Positions 1 through 13,900 of a DNA stretch of 64,000 nt are shown in pieces. Numbering within the stretch: position 1 is the stretch's first letter; every line of letters begins with the position of its first letter. The translations under genes were made by a program, and so were the position numbers. Below the pieces are notes generated by a model. That model did not search any database. It saw only the letters and a list, made by a program, of their open reading frames with translations, and was not told the origin of the DNA. The stretch comes from Metopolophium dirhodum (taxonomy: Eukaryota > Arthropoda > Insecta > Hemiptera > Aphididae). Location: the NCBI RefSeq assembly GCF_019925205.1, contig NC_083560.1:63129266-63193265 (forward strand). Direction: 5' to 3'.

Positions 1-221
1 CTTTACTACAACTTTTCTACTGTATTTGCTCGCCAATTATATATTTTTACAGAATTCTGTTCCAAAATACATTGGATGATGTTATTATATACTTGTAGGT
101 ACGATTAAACAAAACACGTATCTTGATTCCTAATTAATTTTTTTTTTTTTTGATGTCTTACAATATTGTACGACGTTTTTTGGAACAATAATTGCATAAA
201 TTCTTAACCCTTAAAATTCAG

Positions 222-1923
222 GTAAAAATGTTGCGATCAAAATTCAAAACCTCAACGGATGTTCGGCCAGCGAAAAAGACGCCAGCGAAGAGTATCGGAT
301 ATTGAGAGATCTGTCATCGCATCCAAACATGCCCGACTTTTACGGCGCTTACACCAACAATAATGCTGTCGAATTGTGGTTTGCCATGGAGGTACATTAG
401 TTGAATGAATAATAATAACATACTTAAAAACTATAGTTTTTCTGATTATTAGATGATTCAGTAGGTGTTATTATTTCCAAAATTTGTTTTTATTTCTACT
501 CATTACGGAAAGATTCATATTGCCATTAAAACTATTACACGGTTTTCGATTTTTCATAACTTAAAATGGTAAATGGTAAAACCTTATAATATTTGAATAT
601 AGGTATTTTATAGTTTTGTTTTATTTCACTTCAATGAATTTAATATAAGTAATAATTATTATTTAATAATTTAATGTATTAATATATTAATATATTATAT
701 TGTAATTAATTGTAGGTACTATAATATATACCAATCGCTTACTTATCAGTGATAATGTAATTAAAAAAAAATATTTAAATATTTCCAACAAATAACAAAA
801 ATTTAGATATCTTATAATTTACTCCTATATCGTTCATCATTGTATTAAGTAATACATTTTTTGGTTACAACATATTTTGACATACCTAACATTTAAATGA
901 TTTTATCGTACATGGATTCAAAAACTGTAAGTAGGCACCTAACAAAAGTAAATTTCAGGAATAATTCGCATTGATTTATGTGTACCTACATTGTAGTTTA
1001 CCTACATAAATTAGCCCATTAAGAATCGTGTTATTTTGTTTCTTTACTTAACTTTTTACTCATAAGTTATAAGTTTTATATCTAAACGTATATTGTGTTC
1101 CCTTTTCAATGTGCATTAATAAAATACTGAGAACTTTGAATAAAATAATGTGCAAGTAGATAATAATATTAAGTAGATAATATATTATAATGCACATACG
1201 ACTATAAGCCTATAAATCTCGTTCCACCGCTGATGTTATTTACAGATGTGTGAAGGAGGAACTGTCGTGGACTTGGTCAATGGTCTTTTGTTGCAAAACA
1301 AAAAAATGAAAGAAGAACACATCGGATATCTACTCAGAGAACTGGTCAAGGTATGCGTTCAACAATAATACCTACCTACGTAAAACTAAATACTGAATAA
1401 TAATAAAACAAAATTCACAAATCGTTTATTTTTCAAAGCATTGATACGGTTAACTATTAATTTTTGACTGACTCGTCTCGTATTTAATTTAAAAATAAAT
1501 AAATAAAAATGAATCAAGAGAGTATTTCACTGTTTAAAAAAAACAAATTCAACTAAAAAATGTACTGCCACCCGCGCGTGAGCTTTGATTTGCCTAAATT
1601 CAAATGTTCGGCGTTTAATAAATTTCATATACAACGATAGTAAATAATATTTACTTAAACAAAAAATTATTTCACCACTGAATGTTCAGTTTCGTAATTT
1701 TTTATATATCCGTGACGTCGTCGTGGCGCTAACAGTATTACGTATACCTACGCATAGTTTCTTATATTTTATTTTCGAAAAACGATAGATTTTCACAATT
1801 TCTAAATTTTCAGGCCTCATGTTTTCTGCACGATAATCACGTGGTTCACAGAGATATCCGCGGCTCAAACGTACTGTTGACGAAGAACGGGGAAGTGAAG
1901 TTGGTAGATTACGGTCAATCCAG
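222..1923 (+). CDS. ninaC: ninaC exons 1-3: kinase N-lobe and catalytic loop
   Basis: Exon 222-391 opens with the VAIK motif carrying the ATP-binding lysine and continues through the alpha-C region (ASEEYRILRDL) to the hinge (LWFAMEM). Exon 1246-1350 gives the CEGGTVVDLV segment that follows the hinge in Ste20-like and NinaC kinases. Exon 1814-1923 has the catalytic loop HRDIRGSNVLL and the metal-binding segment VDYGQS. The catalytic Asp and Asn are present. The usual Lys of HRDxKxxN is Arg, as I recall for fly NinaC, and the usual Phe of DFG is Tyr. The first exon starts in phase 2, so at least one upstream exon with the glycine-rich loop is missing. Confidence 0.92.
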
Positions 1924-4900
1924 GTAATATTGTTATAAAAATAATATACTTATGCACACACACACTAATAAATACCTATAAATGATGTTTCCAAACGTCT
2001 ATCATATTGATATACTATCATAAAGTGTTTGACAGACGAAGGCGATCGAACGCTAAACATATTTACGGCTTGGGCGCGAAAGGGAACGTCAACTACACTG
2101 CTAGAACAAACCTCACAGCTAGGGAAAATACTGAAAACATTAACGCTGATTATGTTTTTCCCTAAGTGTTGACATTGGAGTCGACTCCAGTAATAAACAC
2201 GAACATCTATCTCAATTTGAATTTTGATTGAATATTATATCACATGTTTTGAGCAGTGTAGGAAATCTGGGAAATGTGGAAATAATCATTTTACAAACGC
2301 ATTATTTTCTACATTTCCCTGGAAATTTCCTTCTATGAACACTAAAATCCGGCATTGCGTACATTTTTTGGCAACGCCAGATTTCCTATTTTGCCCGTTG
2401 CACATTAATATATCATTATAATATAAACAAAATAAAATTGTTTCTATACTACACGACACCACAACTGGTGTATTTGAGTGACGTTTCTTCAAAATATTTG
2501 TTGTGTGTTATAACTTATAATACATTCTTATAAGTTATAATATAATCATGCTGGGCTGCCCCCGAGTGAGTCTGCTTTAAGACCCCGTACTATCTGCACG
2601 ATCGAAACCCTAAAGGCCGAAAACGTAAAGGGTTTAATAGCCAGTGTTTTCATTTCAGTTTATGAGAGAGGGGCAACGGTTTTGACGGGTTTATAATAAA
2701 ACTGTAAAAAACCAAGGTCCGTGAAGTTAGCCGCACAATTTTGGCTCCAAATTTTGTCAATTGTTTGTAAGTCATTTGTAAGTATTTTTAAGGACAATTT
2801 GGTAATTTGTAAGTACAGCCGTTTTCAATTATCCTCAAAAGTTTAAATCACGGCTAACTTCCGCAAAACTTGGCCGTTTTGGCATTTCAAAGTTATTGAC
2901 TACTTCAAATCGTCATGTGCAATTTGTAAGCACGAATTTAGAATTTGTAGGTCATCCTTTCCTTAATTATCCCTAAAAGGAAGTTGGTCGAGCTTTGTCG
3001 AGATTTTTGAACTGTGACTGTTCCAAATCGTCCTGCGCAATTCGTAAGTATTTGTCAGCATAAATTTAAAATTTAAAGTCATTCCTCTCTAATTTATCCC
3101 CAAAAAGAAGTTGGTCAAAAATTAATAAAAAAGCCTAGTTAAATTTAAAAAATGTCCTAATAGGATAAAAAATTTTAATAGAATAAACAATCAGCTAAAT
3201 AAAAATTGATATTAAATAAAATGTAATTTCAATAAAAAAGGTTAGTTGAATTAAAAAAACCAAAGTAGAAAAAAAACTTATATATAAAAAACCTAAGTAG
3301 AATAAAAAATCAGTTGAATAAAAAAATGATATAATAAAAAATCAAATATTAATGAAAGTAGCAAAGTTAAGTTTAAAAAAAAATATAAGATCAATATATA
3401 AAATAATAATCTAATATTAATATAATATTTTTATCCTATTAAGATATTTTTTTAATTTAACTAGGATTGTTTTATTAATTTTCGACCTACTTCTTTTTGG
3501 GAAAAAATAAGGGAGGGATGACTAATAAATTTTAAATTCGTACTTACAAATACATACAAATTGCGCAGGACGATTTGGAACAGTCAAAGTTCAATAAGCT
3601 AGACAAAGCAACTTTCTTTTAGGGATAATTAAAAAATGATTGACTTACAAATTCTAAATCAGGGCTTGAAACCGTTTTCAAAACCGATTTCAAAAACTGA
3701 AACCAAAACCGTAATCAAAAACGAAACGGAAAAAAAATGGATACCGGTATTATAAGGTCAAAACCGAAACAGGAAAAAATTGAATACTGGTATTATAATT
3801 TAAAACTAAAACCGAAAAAAATTGGATACCGATATTAAATTCAAAATCGAAATCGTAAAAAATTGGAAACCGATATTAAATTCAAAACCGAAATCTGGAA
3901 AAATTGGAAATTGTTATTTTTTTTTTTTAATTGACGTGTTTTTAAATACGTAAATTCCATTAATACGCATAATTAATACCGATAGTAAAATTGAGATCAT
4001 GATTAAAATGTTGATAACCATTTCATTATTCACAAAAGAAAATTGGAAACCGGTATACAAAACCGAAACCGAAATTTCTTAATACCAGTATTGGTAAGTT
4101 GAAACCAAAATCATAAAATTTCAAAACTGGTATACAAAATAAAAACCGAAACCGAAATTTCCTAAGTAGTCAAAAACTTTGAAATGCCAAAACGGCCAAG
4201 TTCCGCGGAAGTTAGCCGTGATTTAAACTTTCGAGGATAATTGAAAACGGTTGTACTTACAAATTACCAAATTGTGCTTACAAATACTTACAAATACTTA
4301 CAAATGACTTACAAATTATTGACGAAATGTTGAGCCAATATTTTGACATTGTGCAGCCAACTTCACGGACCTAAAAAACCGCTCCCTAACAATTATATTA
4401 CATTACATTACAAATGCATTTTGATCTTCATACAAATAGCCTTCTTACGTAGTTAAAACATAGTTATCTAAGACGACCGTGGTTATTAGTCATTGGTTAC
4501 TATCAAAGGCATAAATAACCCATTTTTTTAAAGAGATACCAATGACTAAATATATAATACAAATGCAAAGGGATATCTAAATATATTACCTGCAGTTAGC
4601 TACTATATGAAGGCCCAAAACTAGCCCATGCCCGGTAGCGGCCTGTTAGCTGTTAATGACAAAGGTGGAGGGGACAAATGACCACCCTGCCCACCCCCCC
4701 CCCCCCCCAAATGACGCCACTGTTTAAGTGTTGGATGTTTTTTTTGCTACCCACATACACACAATTTACGCAATCGCGGGTCAGTCAACGTGCTCAAAAT
4801 TACAATTTTTAAACCAATTAGTATATCCGTTTATTATCGCCTCGTTATATTGTGACATTGAGCGCGTGCATTGTAGTAGGTACTTATATTGTTATGATAT

Positions 4901-7900
4901 GATAAAATGTTTTCATCACGCGAATACATCAACATTAAAACAATAATAATTGTTTGAAGTAAATCCATAATTTCATCGATGTGAATAAAATATTATCACC
5001 GGCATTTTATATTTTTATCTCTACTTTTTGCGAATGTTTATTATGCAAGTAAAAGGAATACTAATTGTGGTTCACATACTACCGTACTCCGTGTTCTACC
5101 CTACTCCCAAATAATAGTAAACCTTTACTAATAAATCAAAATAGGTAACTTGTTTCTTTGGTCCTGCTTATCATAGTACACACATTAGTTATGGTATAAA
5201 ATCCAAACTAGGTATCGACATTGATATTGTAAAAAAGTCGATTTTGTAGCTATAATTCACATAATATTATAATAATATGCGTTTTAATGAATAGTTAAGG
5301 CTATATATAAAAATATACATTTAAAAAAAATATGTCTAGGATAATAGATAGAAATTTAAAAAGAAATATATTTTATTTTGCCCTTAATATCGTATTAAAA
5401 ATTGAAATAACTATAAAAAATGAATATTAATATTATTAATTTATTAATTTTATGATCTGTGATTATACAGTAAGACCTTCAATTGTAATTATAACTATTA
5501 TTATCTATACCCATCGAATAATAAATATTTTAATAATATTAATATTATTAAATAATATCTAGGAAATTGTTATTTCAATTAGTACAAGTTTAATATTATG
5601 GTAAAACACAATGTATTTCTTACTCGACCATATATACTAGAAATACAAGACGTGTGGTTAAATAGTATTGTAATATTAAAGTCAACTAGGTACCCTAACT
5701 ATTATTAGGAACGCTGCAACTGGATTGGCAGAGAATATGCACCAGTGGGTGCAAAACAAATATCCACCCAAACGAAACTATATTACCGATACGCTAATAA
5801 ATTACGATAGTAGCTAGTGGCTAGTAAAGTGTGAATCACCATAGACAGGATTGGATTGGCTTGGCCGTATTGGCTACATTAACAAAATAGAGGAAAGCGG
5901 GCCGTGAGAAAGACTGTTTTTTTCATTGCCTCTTGGTCTCATTCTGGCAGAGATATTTTCATAAATTAAATATAAATCTATCTGTGGTGAGACCTCTATA
6001 ACTTCAAAATATTTTCATTTTCGTTTGTTATGACAAGAACAAAATATGGCCCATCCATTCTATAATAGGTATCGACGGTGTGCGCCGATGAACTTGTTGA
6101 AAACGTCTTCTAATATTATACTTCACCAACAACTCGTATTACGACGCTTTTCATTCGCCGTCGATATCCGTGCCTAGGTAATAGCCAATAGGTAGTTCTC
6201 TATAAATATGAAAGAAGCTACAGAAGAACGTAAAGATTGTTGTCTCCTCCGGAAAAATCGACACATTACCTCACATCATATTACTACGGAAGCGTAGTAA
6301 TAGTACCATAAACAAAATAATATTCTTTCGGGATTTATACTTAAAAAATACAAATATCTTCTTAAAAACTTGAAATTTTGACTTGACAACTCAAAATTTT
6401 GACTTAACTATTTGAAATCTGTGGCCCTACTGCGCTTCCGTATATTACGTACACGTGTATAATAATAATAATATTTACGTTTCTGCCGACCGACTGCAGC
6501 CATTAACGGGTACGTAGGCTTAATATTCGACACGACTCCACGGCGGCCTAAATGTATACATCGTTATTTGGCTATTATTATTATTATAATACATTATACG
6601 CATATGAGTGTGAGAATTTTAGGTAGGTATTGTAGGTATATGTGCGTTGTGGTTGTGCCCAAACGATGGCTACACACTACATTATAATGGTATTATAATA
6701 TTATTAGGTACCTATGTTATAATGTTATATTGTAACTTCATCACGCGAGGCACGTACATATCAAATCGTTTCTATATTATCATCGTATAACGCGGTCGCC
6801 ATTTATTTATCACACTCCGAAATATCGTGTGTGCATTTTATACACAGCAGCTCCGACCCGGTGTACCACTAACGTCAGATACGTTAATACGTACAATAAT
6901 ATTATAATGATGATAAAAATAATAAATAATATAATATACGAGGGCTTGAATTTGAAAAAAAAAATTCCGATTTTTGTTATTTACAATTAAAACGTTACAC
7001 AATTTTTGTGTTTATCGTTATTTACAATTAAAACGTTATCCAAGTTTTGCGTTTATCATTATACTGAATTAAAACGTTGTACAAGTTTTGCATTTATCGT
7101 TATTTAGAATAGTGTTAATACCTATTAGATTTATTAATAATAACTAATGTGGCCCGGATACGGAATATAATATTATAATCAATTCTAATGTCCGTATGTA
7201 CGAAATAAATATTTCTACGAAACCAATATAACATGTAAATAAATGGATTATAAATTTATTTCGTTTTGCGGTATTTTTCATTCAATGAAAATTCATAAAT
7301 TACGTTTAGCAGTATGTTTTGTTTAACTATAATATTATTTAATATACTTTGTCATCGTTATGTTTTGTTTTGCGGAGTTAAATTATTTTTGATTATCGCT
7401 TTCCGTTATAATTACGTTTACAAATTTCAATCATTCCCGAAAATATTCACAAATCGTACGGATTTCCCATATTATTATAGTGTAACTACCTTTTCGTCTA
7501 TATAGCAGGGCTTGCATTTGAAAAAAAAATATTGTTTTACGTTATTTACAATCAAAACGTTATACAAATTTTGAGTTTATCGTTATTCAAAATTTAAACG
7601 TTATTCAACTTTTGTGTTTATCGTTATTCAGAATTAAAACGTTATACAATTTTGGCGTTTAACGTTATTCATAATTAAAACGTTATACAATTTTTGCGTC
7701 TATCGTTATTTAATATTTAAAAGCATTTAGATACCCGTTTTAAAAGTACACAGGCCGCAATTAAAAAGTATATGACTATGACCTTTTTTGGGGACATAAT
7801 TTCCCTATTCTGAGTTTTAAGTAGGTATTGTGTAATTTTATTTATTTAATTAAATGGGTTAGATAACCCAATTACATATTATTTACAAAATATAGAGTAC

Positions 7901-10900
7901 AGTGATACAGATTAAATTACAATATACATAGTTCGTAAAGAAATGGAAACAAAATAAATGATAAAACAGTATGATGATAATTAATCTTAAGTTATAAGTG
8001 ATAATGTATTATTGAATTTAATAAATTGCCTAGGCTCTAAGGACTTTATTATAAAATAATAAATATAAAATATACAATTACTCAAACACTGACGACTGAA
8101 CAAATCTGAGCAAACTGATCACCGAACACAATAGTTGAATAACTTGAATGGTATAAATTCCGACCGTAGTACAGATAGTACAGTACAATATTATCAGAGT
8201 ATCACTATTATTAGCTATTGGTAATTAAATTATTCTATTAATACCTTCTTATTAAATTTTAAAATAAATCTAATACGGGATCTCCCGGATAGGCCGGATA
8301 CGGGATAAAATTAATTCTTGGATCGAATAAATAATTGAATAATACTAAGTATTATTAAATAATTGGAAATTAATTATTTTGTTTAATGGAATACAATATA
8401 TACCGTTTTGCGTTATGTTTTGTTTAATGATATATCATATATTTTGTTAAACGTTACGTTTTGTTTTGTGTTATTTATTTATTTATGTTTATCGTTTTTC
8501 GTTATGATTACGTTTACAAATTTCAATCGTTTTTTATCAAATATAACGTTATAATCATAACGTTATTATAACGTTTGCAAGCCCTGCTATATAGGTTAGG
8601 CGTAATATATTATTGACAGTAGTACTGCAGTGATGTTGGGATAGGTATTTACAGGAGCCAAAGAAAGAAAATATCGAAATTGGAGAGGGGAGGGGAAACA
8701 CAGAGGCCCAAAAGTTTTGTACTGTGGACCCAACTGGTTGATTAATTATATAGCAAGGATGCATATTTTTCTATCGTTGCGGTCCAAAATTTAACAGATT
8801 TTTTTTCCTGCGAGCGTTAAAATTATAAAAATTACTAGGTATAGGTACTAAACATATTATAAGTGAATAGTTGTCGTGTTGTTCAAATGTTAAACCTACA
8901 ATTTAATTTTCTGAAAGTCGTCAACGATAATTAAAACGTACTTACCTATTATCTTATTATTTTTAATGACATTTTTATATTATATTTTGACTGAAAATGT
9001 AATAAAAGTTTTATTTTTCTAAAATGTTCTAAAGTATAAAACTGTAAGCTTAATCCAAAATATGACATTATATTAAAATAATAAAGTTTTTGAAGTCATC
9101 AAATCATTATAAATATTTTTTTATTTTTGAACAGACAATTATAACTTAACAGTTGTAATATTATTATAATAATAATTTATAAAAAATGTGATCACAATTG
9201 TATTGACGTTTCACATCGTCTGTTGTGAAGGGAACTACAGAGTCCGGAATATAAGGCTAATACTGGAGTCGGATCTCCTGCATGGATGGCACCAGAAGTA
9301 GTTTTGGCTGAATACAAAGACAGCGAACAACCATATTACGATCAGAAAATCGATGTTTGGGCGGTTGGTAAGTTCGTTAGCAGGCTGTTAATAATTAGTC
9401 GATTCGAATATAATAACTTACCTAGTAAAAATTTGGGAAATATAAATATTTCAATAAATATATTTTATTAATATTGTAGTTTTGTCCTTGAAGTATTGAA
9501 AAAGATTAAGATAAATTAATATTTAATTTTACCAAATAAACAATAGTTAATGTCCGGATGCTAAATTAATTTTTTAATTTTTTTTTTAGGTGTTACTGCT
9601 ATTGAGTTAGGTGACGGTAAACCACCGTACCTCGACATCCACCCGACGAGGGCGTTGTTCCAAATTGTTCGAAATCCGCCCCCAGGACTATCCAAACCGT
9701 CAAACTGGTCGCAATTGTTTAATGACTTCATTGCCGAGTAAGCAATTACAGTTAATGCGTGGGAGGAGTAAGGGGAGGTTGTGCATTGTGATTTGTGGTT
9801 AATATCACGGCTGTGTTACCATAATATTAACCACAAACATGAAAACGATCGATTAGTAGTGTGTAATATAATATATAATGGTTATGGTATATTATTAAAG
9901 TTGATAATTTATATATATATATATATTATATATCATATACTTTGGTGGGCAGGTGGCCACCTGGAAATTAATTTTAACAATTTAATCGAATATCGTGTCC
10001 GATATCGATGATACGCATTGTATTATTGAAACACTACAAATATTGTTCATAATATAGTTAAAGGCTTCATAGGCGGTAACCCAGTAGAATATAATATTCC
10101 GTAACAGTATATAATATTATACTATACTTACCTACATCGCACTACACAATACCTGTATTTAATAATAAGTTATCCTATTACATACCTATCTAATATACGC
10201 TACTTAACTTACGTGACCATTGAATTTGTAAAGACAAAATACTGATGTTCATTGTATTAATACTAGTGTCGATTTTTTTTTTTTTGAATTTTACATCAAA
10301 ATTATTATTTTTTAAATATTAATCCGTTGTATTGACGAATATTAATTAATTACGTCGAATCGCAGATAATTCCTACTAATATAGATGCGTTCTTATTGAA
10401 TTGTAACTTATGATGTGTAAATACTATATATACAGATTAAAGTTTTAAGTGGCCTGGTGCCTGGTTTTCTAATTTTCCACAAAGACTTCCTACAGACCAC
10501 ATTGATATCTGATAACAAGAGTAGAATATTACCTTCCATAAGTTAAAAAAAAAATCAAATTTGGTTGATTTTACAGAATAGGATTATTATTCCCGTAGAG
10601 CGTATTTTTGTAGACAAAAAAACTTTGGCACCGGGTGCTCTATTAATTTAAATTTATTATATATTTATATCAATTTAAAATTATGTACTTATTTGTGCAT
10701 TTTTATTTTACTATTTATTTATTTTCTATGAATTCATTTTTTTTTAAGATACAAATACTTCAAAATATATACGAAAAAATAGTTTAACGTAGTTTTTTTA
10801 CACTGAAAATTATACACTGATGATACATTTAACTTAAGTTTATTTAAAAATTCTTCAATTTTTCAGAATATTTCGAAAAACTATGGGTTTATGTTATTTA

Positions 10901-13900
10901 TTTGAATAGGAATTTAAGTCTCTAAAATTGTTAGTTAAAACCTTTTTTATGATTGTATTGGTACTAATGTATTATTAAAAAAAAAAATACAATAAATATC
11001 CATAAGAGACCTTCTTAAAGTACAAACTACTTGTACCTTATTTGCACAATAAAGACGTAGAGAGATTATTTTTTTCGAGCAAAGCGAACAACTTTTTAAA
11101 AATATTATAAGGTATTTAGGTATTATCGTAACCTTAGATTGGTGAAAAGGGCGGATGCCCACGAACTTTTTTCTTAGTTTATAGTCACTGACTATTCACT
11201 TTCTAAGAAATTTTTATTTTCATAATTACATTTAGCACTTTGTTATATACCTAATAAATAGCTGTTTAAAATCATAATCGTTGTGAGCGTTTCAATTTTA
11301 CGAATATATTGTTTAAGATTTAATTTTATAATACTATATTTTATGATTCTTGAGTTGATTGTTTATTTTTTGATACCATTATACATTTTTTAAATGATTA
11401 TGATTGTTATCCCATCTAAAATAAACTCAAGGTTAGCTAATATTCATTACAGATACTATATAAATACTATGAATCCCAACAAAGTTGCATAGGTTTATCA
11501 AAAACCATGTATTGAAGTATTCATTTATGAGTACTAGTACCTAAGGAAAACTCAAAAACATCTTCAGATCCATCCAATTTCGTTTTTCATACTCGATGAT
11601 TTGTAATGATTTGTCGTGCTTAAAAAATAACAATACAACAGACATTGATCATTTGAACAGATCATTTCGACGGTGCGTTAGCGAAGCGTGTGACCGACGT
11701 GTGTCCACCTCCCATGCCATTGTCTGCATCAAATAGTCTGTACATAAACTTAACCTGTTAATTCGCTACTTAAAACCGTACTCTATTATTAGTTCATTTT
11801 TTTCATCATACATTTAAAATATTAAAAACCAAACGTGTTTTGAAAAAAAAAAGTAAATACCATATAGCGTTCTGAAACAATGGAAATGGCGTAACTAACC
11901 AGTCGTTTCACGCAGTTTTTTTTATAGGTCATGTAATGCGGTATACTGTAAACAAAATGTCGAACAACAAGTAGGTGCCTAATATTCTCGACATATTGAC
12001 TGGCGATACAAAAGAAAAACTGGGACGGGGATATCCCCGGTAACAAGTGGTTATGCACTTTGGGGCCAAAGAAAGGATATTCAGATATTATCAGATCAAG
12101 GGAACGCCGTTGTAATTAGCCTAAACGGCTTATGAGTACTTTCGTTTAACACGAACAAAAGAATATTCGACGTTTTAAAACATATAATGTGTTCACAAGT
12201 GCATTTTTCGCCGAGTACCGTAATAATGTCAATATAAGAGCTATATTTTATACAAATTGTCACTTTCATCGTGTCTTTTGTCATATTTTTTTTTTATTTA
12301 ACATCAAATATTCAGATTGTGATTAATTCAATATGAAAATCAAACACTATATTGCAGAATAAATCATAGGACTTAATTATAGCTTATCTCCTGCACTCTC
12401 CGTAGTGATCTCGCAGCTTATTATACTCTAAATAGTATCAACTATAATTGCATTCAAAATTTCAAAATACTTTTTCTTGTTTTTCCAATGATTTTTATTA
12501 CACTATTATAATTTATAACTGTAATATATGAATTAATGATAAAGTTTGATTTTCAATAACATACAGTATCTGTAAGCGTATGTATAAAGTATTTAAAGAT
12601 AGGTATCCTATACTTTAAATTAATACCTGCACCAATGCTTGAAATAAAAATACAAATTAGAGCTGCAAAATAATACTATTTTTAAGTCATAATAATATGT
12701 CTCACAGTATAATCAGATATTATATTATGCTATGGTGCCACATTGAAAAACAATTAAATATGAAGTCTTCAACTTTTACTTTTTGCCATACTACCTAACA
12801 GTATTTTTCAAATTATATCAGGTGTTTAGAAAAAAATCCTGATCACCGTCCATGCATGGAAGAGCTTTTAGAACATCCGTTTATAACGCAAGTTCCAGAA
12901 AATGTAAGTGTATACTAAACATATTATTGATGAAAAAAAATATATAATATGCATTAAAATAAATAAAGTTAATTATGTTTAAAATAAAATATATATTATA
13001 TCAGATATAAGTTATACAACTTAATTCTTACGAAAACAAAACCAATTTTATAGAACACATTTTATATGGTTAATTATCTTGAAAATTAAAATTGTTTTAT
13101 ATATCATACAGATAATGTTGCCATGCTTGAATACAAAAAATGACTTATGATTTCAGGTACAACAAGAAGTCAAGTCAGTGATGTCATCAATTGTTGACGA
13201 CGTGACGTCTATCCGAAAATCAGAAGTCAGGATTATAAAAACTGGACTCTTAAAAGCAAGTATAAATGTATAATATTTAAAATTAGTCATAGATCAAAGA
13301 TATAGTATGACCAAATATTTACAACAATGTAGTTTGTTGTTTTTCTATTTTTTTATAATTTTTAGTTTTTTTATATTTAATTTACTAGTTATAACGTATA
13401 AAGGTCCCCACACACTGGAGCGGTGGCGTTAAATTCTATTGTCTTGGCTTTGCCGCCGCAGTGAGCGGTGAAATGTGTCCTGCAGCAAAAATTGCAATAA
13501 ATGAATTATTCACCACCATCGCCACCGCTGCAGTGTGTGGGGGCCTTAACAGTATCCTTTTGAGACTTCAGATTAAAAAAAAGGAATTTGGCGAGAAATG
13601 GATTAAATTATTGGCAGAAGAGAAATAGGAAACAATTATGTAATTCTTACTAGTTGCTAGGTATCTACTTTAATTTTTGATTTCGAATATTGTCAAATAT
13701 TTTATTTATACCTTGTAATAATTGAAATTGATTCCGAAAATATTTAATAATGTTTAATATTATATACTCGACACTCGTATGTATCCACTGACCATTATAT
13801 GCTATTTAAAACGAATATTATACTAGTCAGTAGATATCGCATAAAATAAATACCGTCATAGATCACAAATTAATATGCAAATAATTGCATAATATGCGTA

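Larger units (their letters stand above)
1924..9230 (+). other. ninaC intron 3 (7.3 kb), transposon-rich
   Basis: The donor follows TCC AG at 1923 and the acceptor is the TGAAG ending at 9230. The first ORF-compatible acceptor (CTACAG ending 9240) would break the frame, so 9230 is used. The intron contains a foldback element (2714-4371), two copies of a hAT-like family (6940-7440 and 7506-8586), a poly-C run near 4695-4708 and otherwise AT-rich sequence. I see no coding sequence inside it. Confidence 0.8.

Noticed and set aside
6060..6180. Possible small MITE with ATCGACGG ends
   Set aside because: Only about a dozen bases pair at the ends, and no target duplication is visible.
7560..7720. 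CRISPR-like regularly spaced repeats
   Set aside because: The ~40-base units are degenerate, in a eukaryotic intron, and part of a hAT-like element's end.
9241..9367. Exon 4 starting at the CTACAG acceptor (9240)
   Set aside because: It would shift frame relative to exon 3 and destroy the APE segment; the acceptor at 9230 keeps both.
13260..13261. Canonical GT donor for exon 7
   Set aside because: It leaves phase 1, incompatible with the phase-0 start of exon 8, and no nearby acceptor repairs it.
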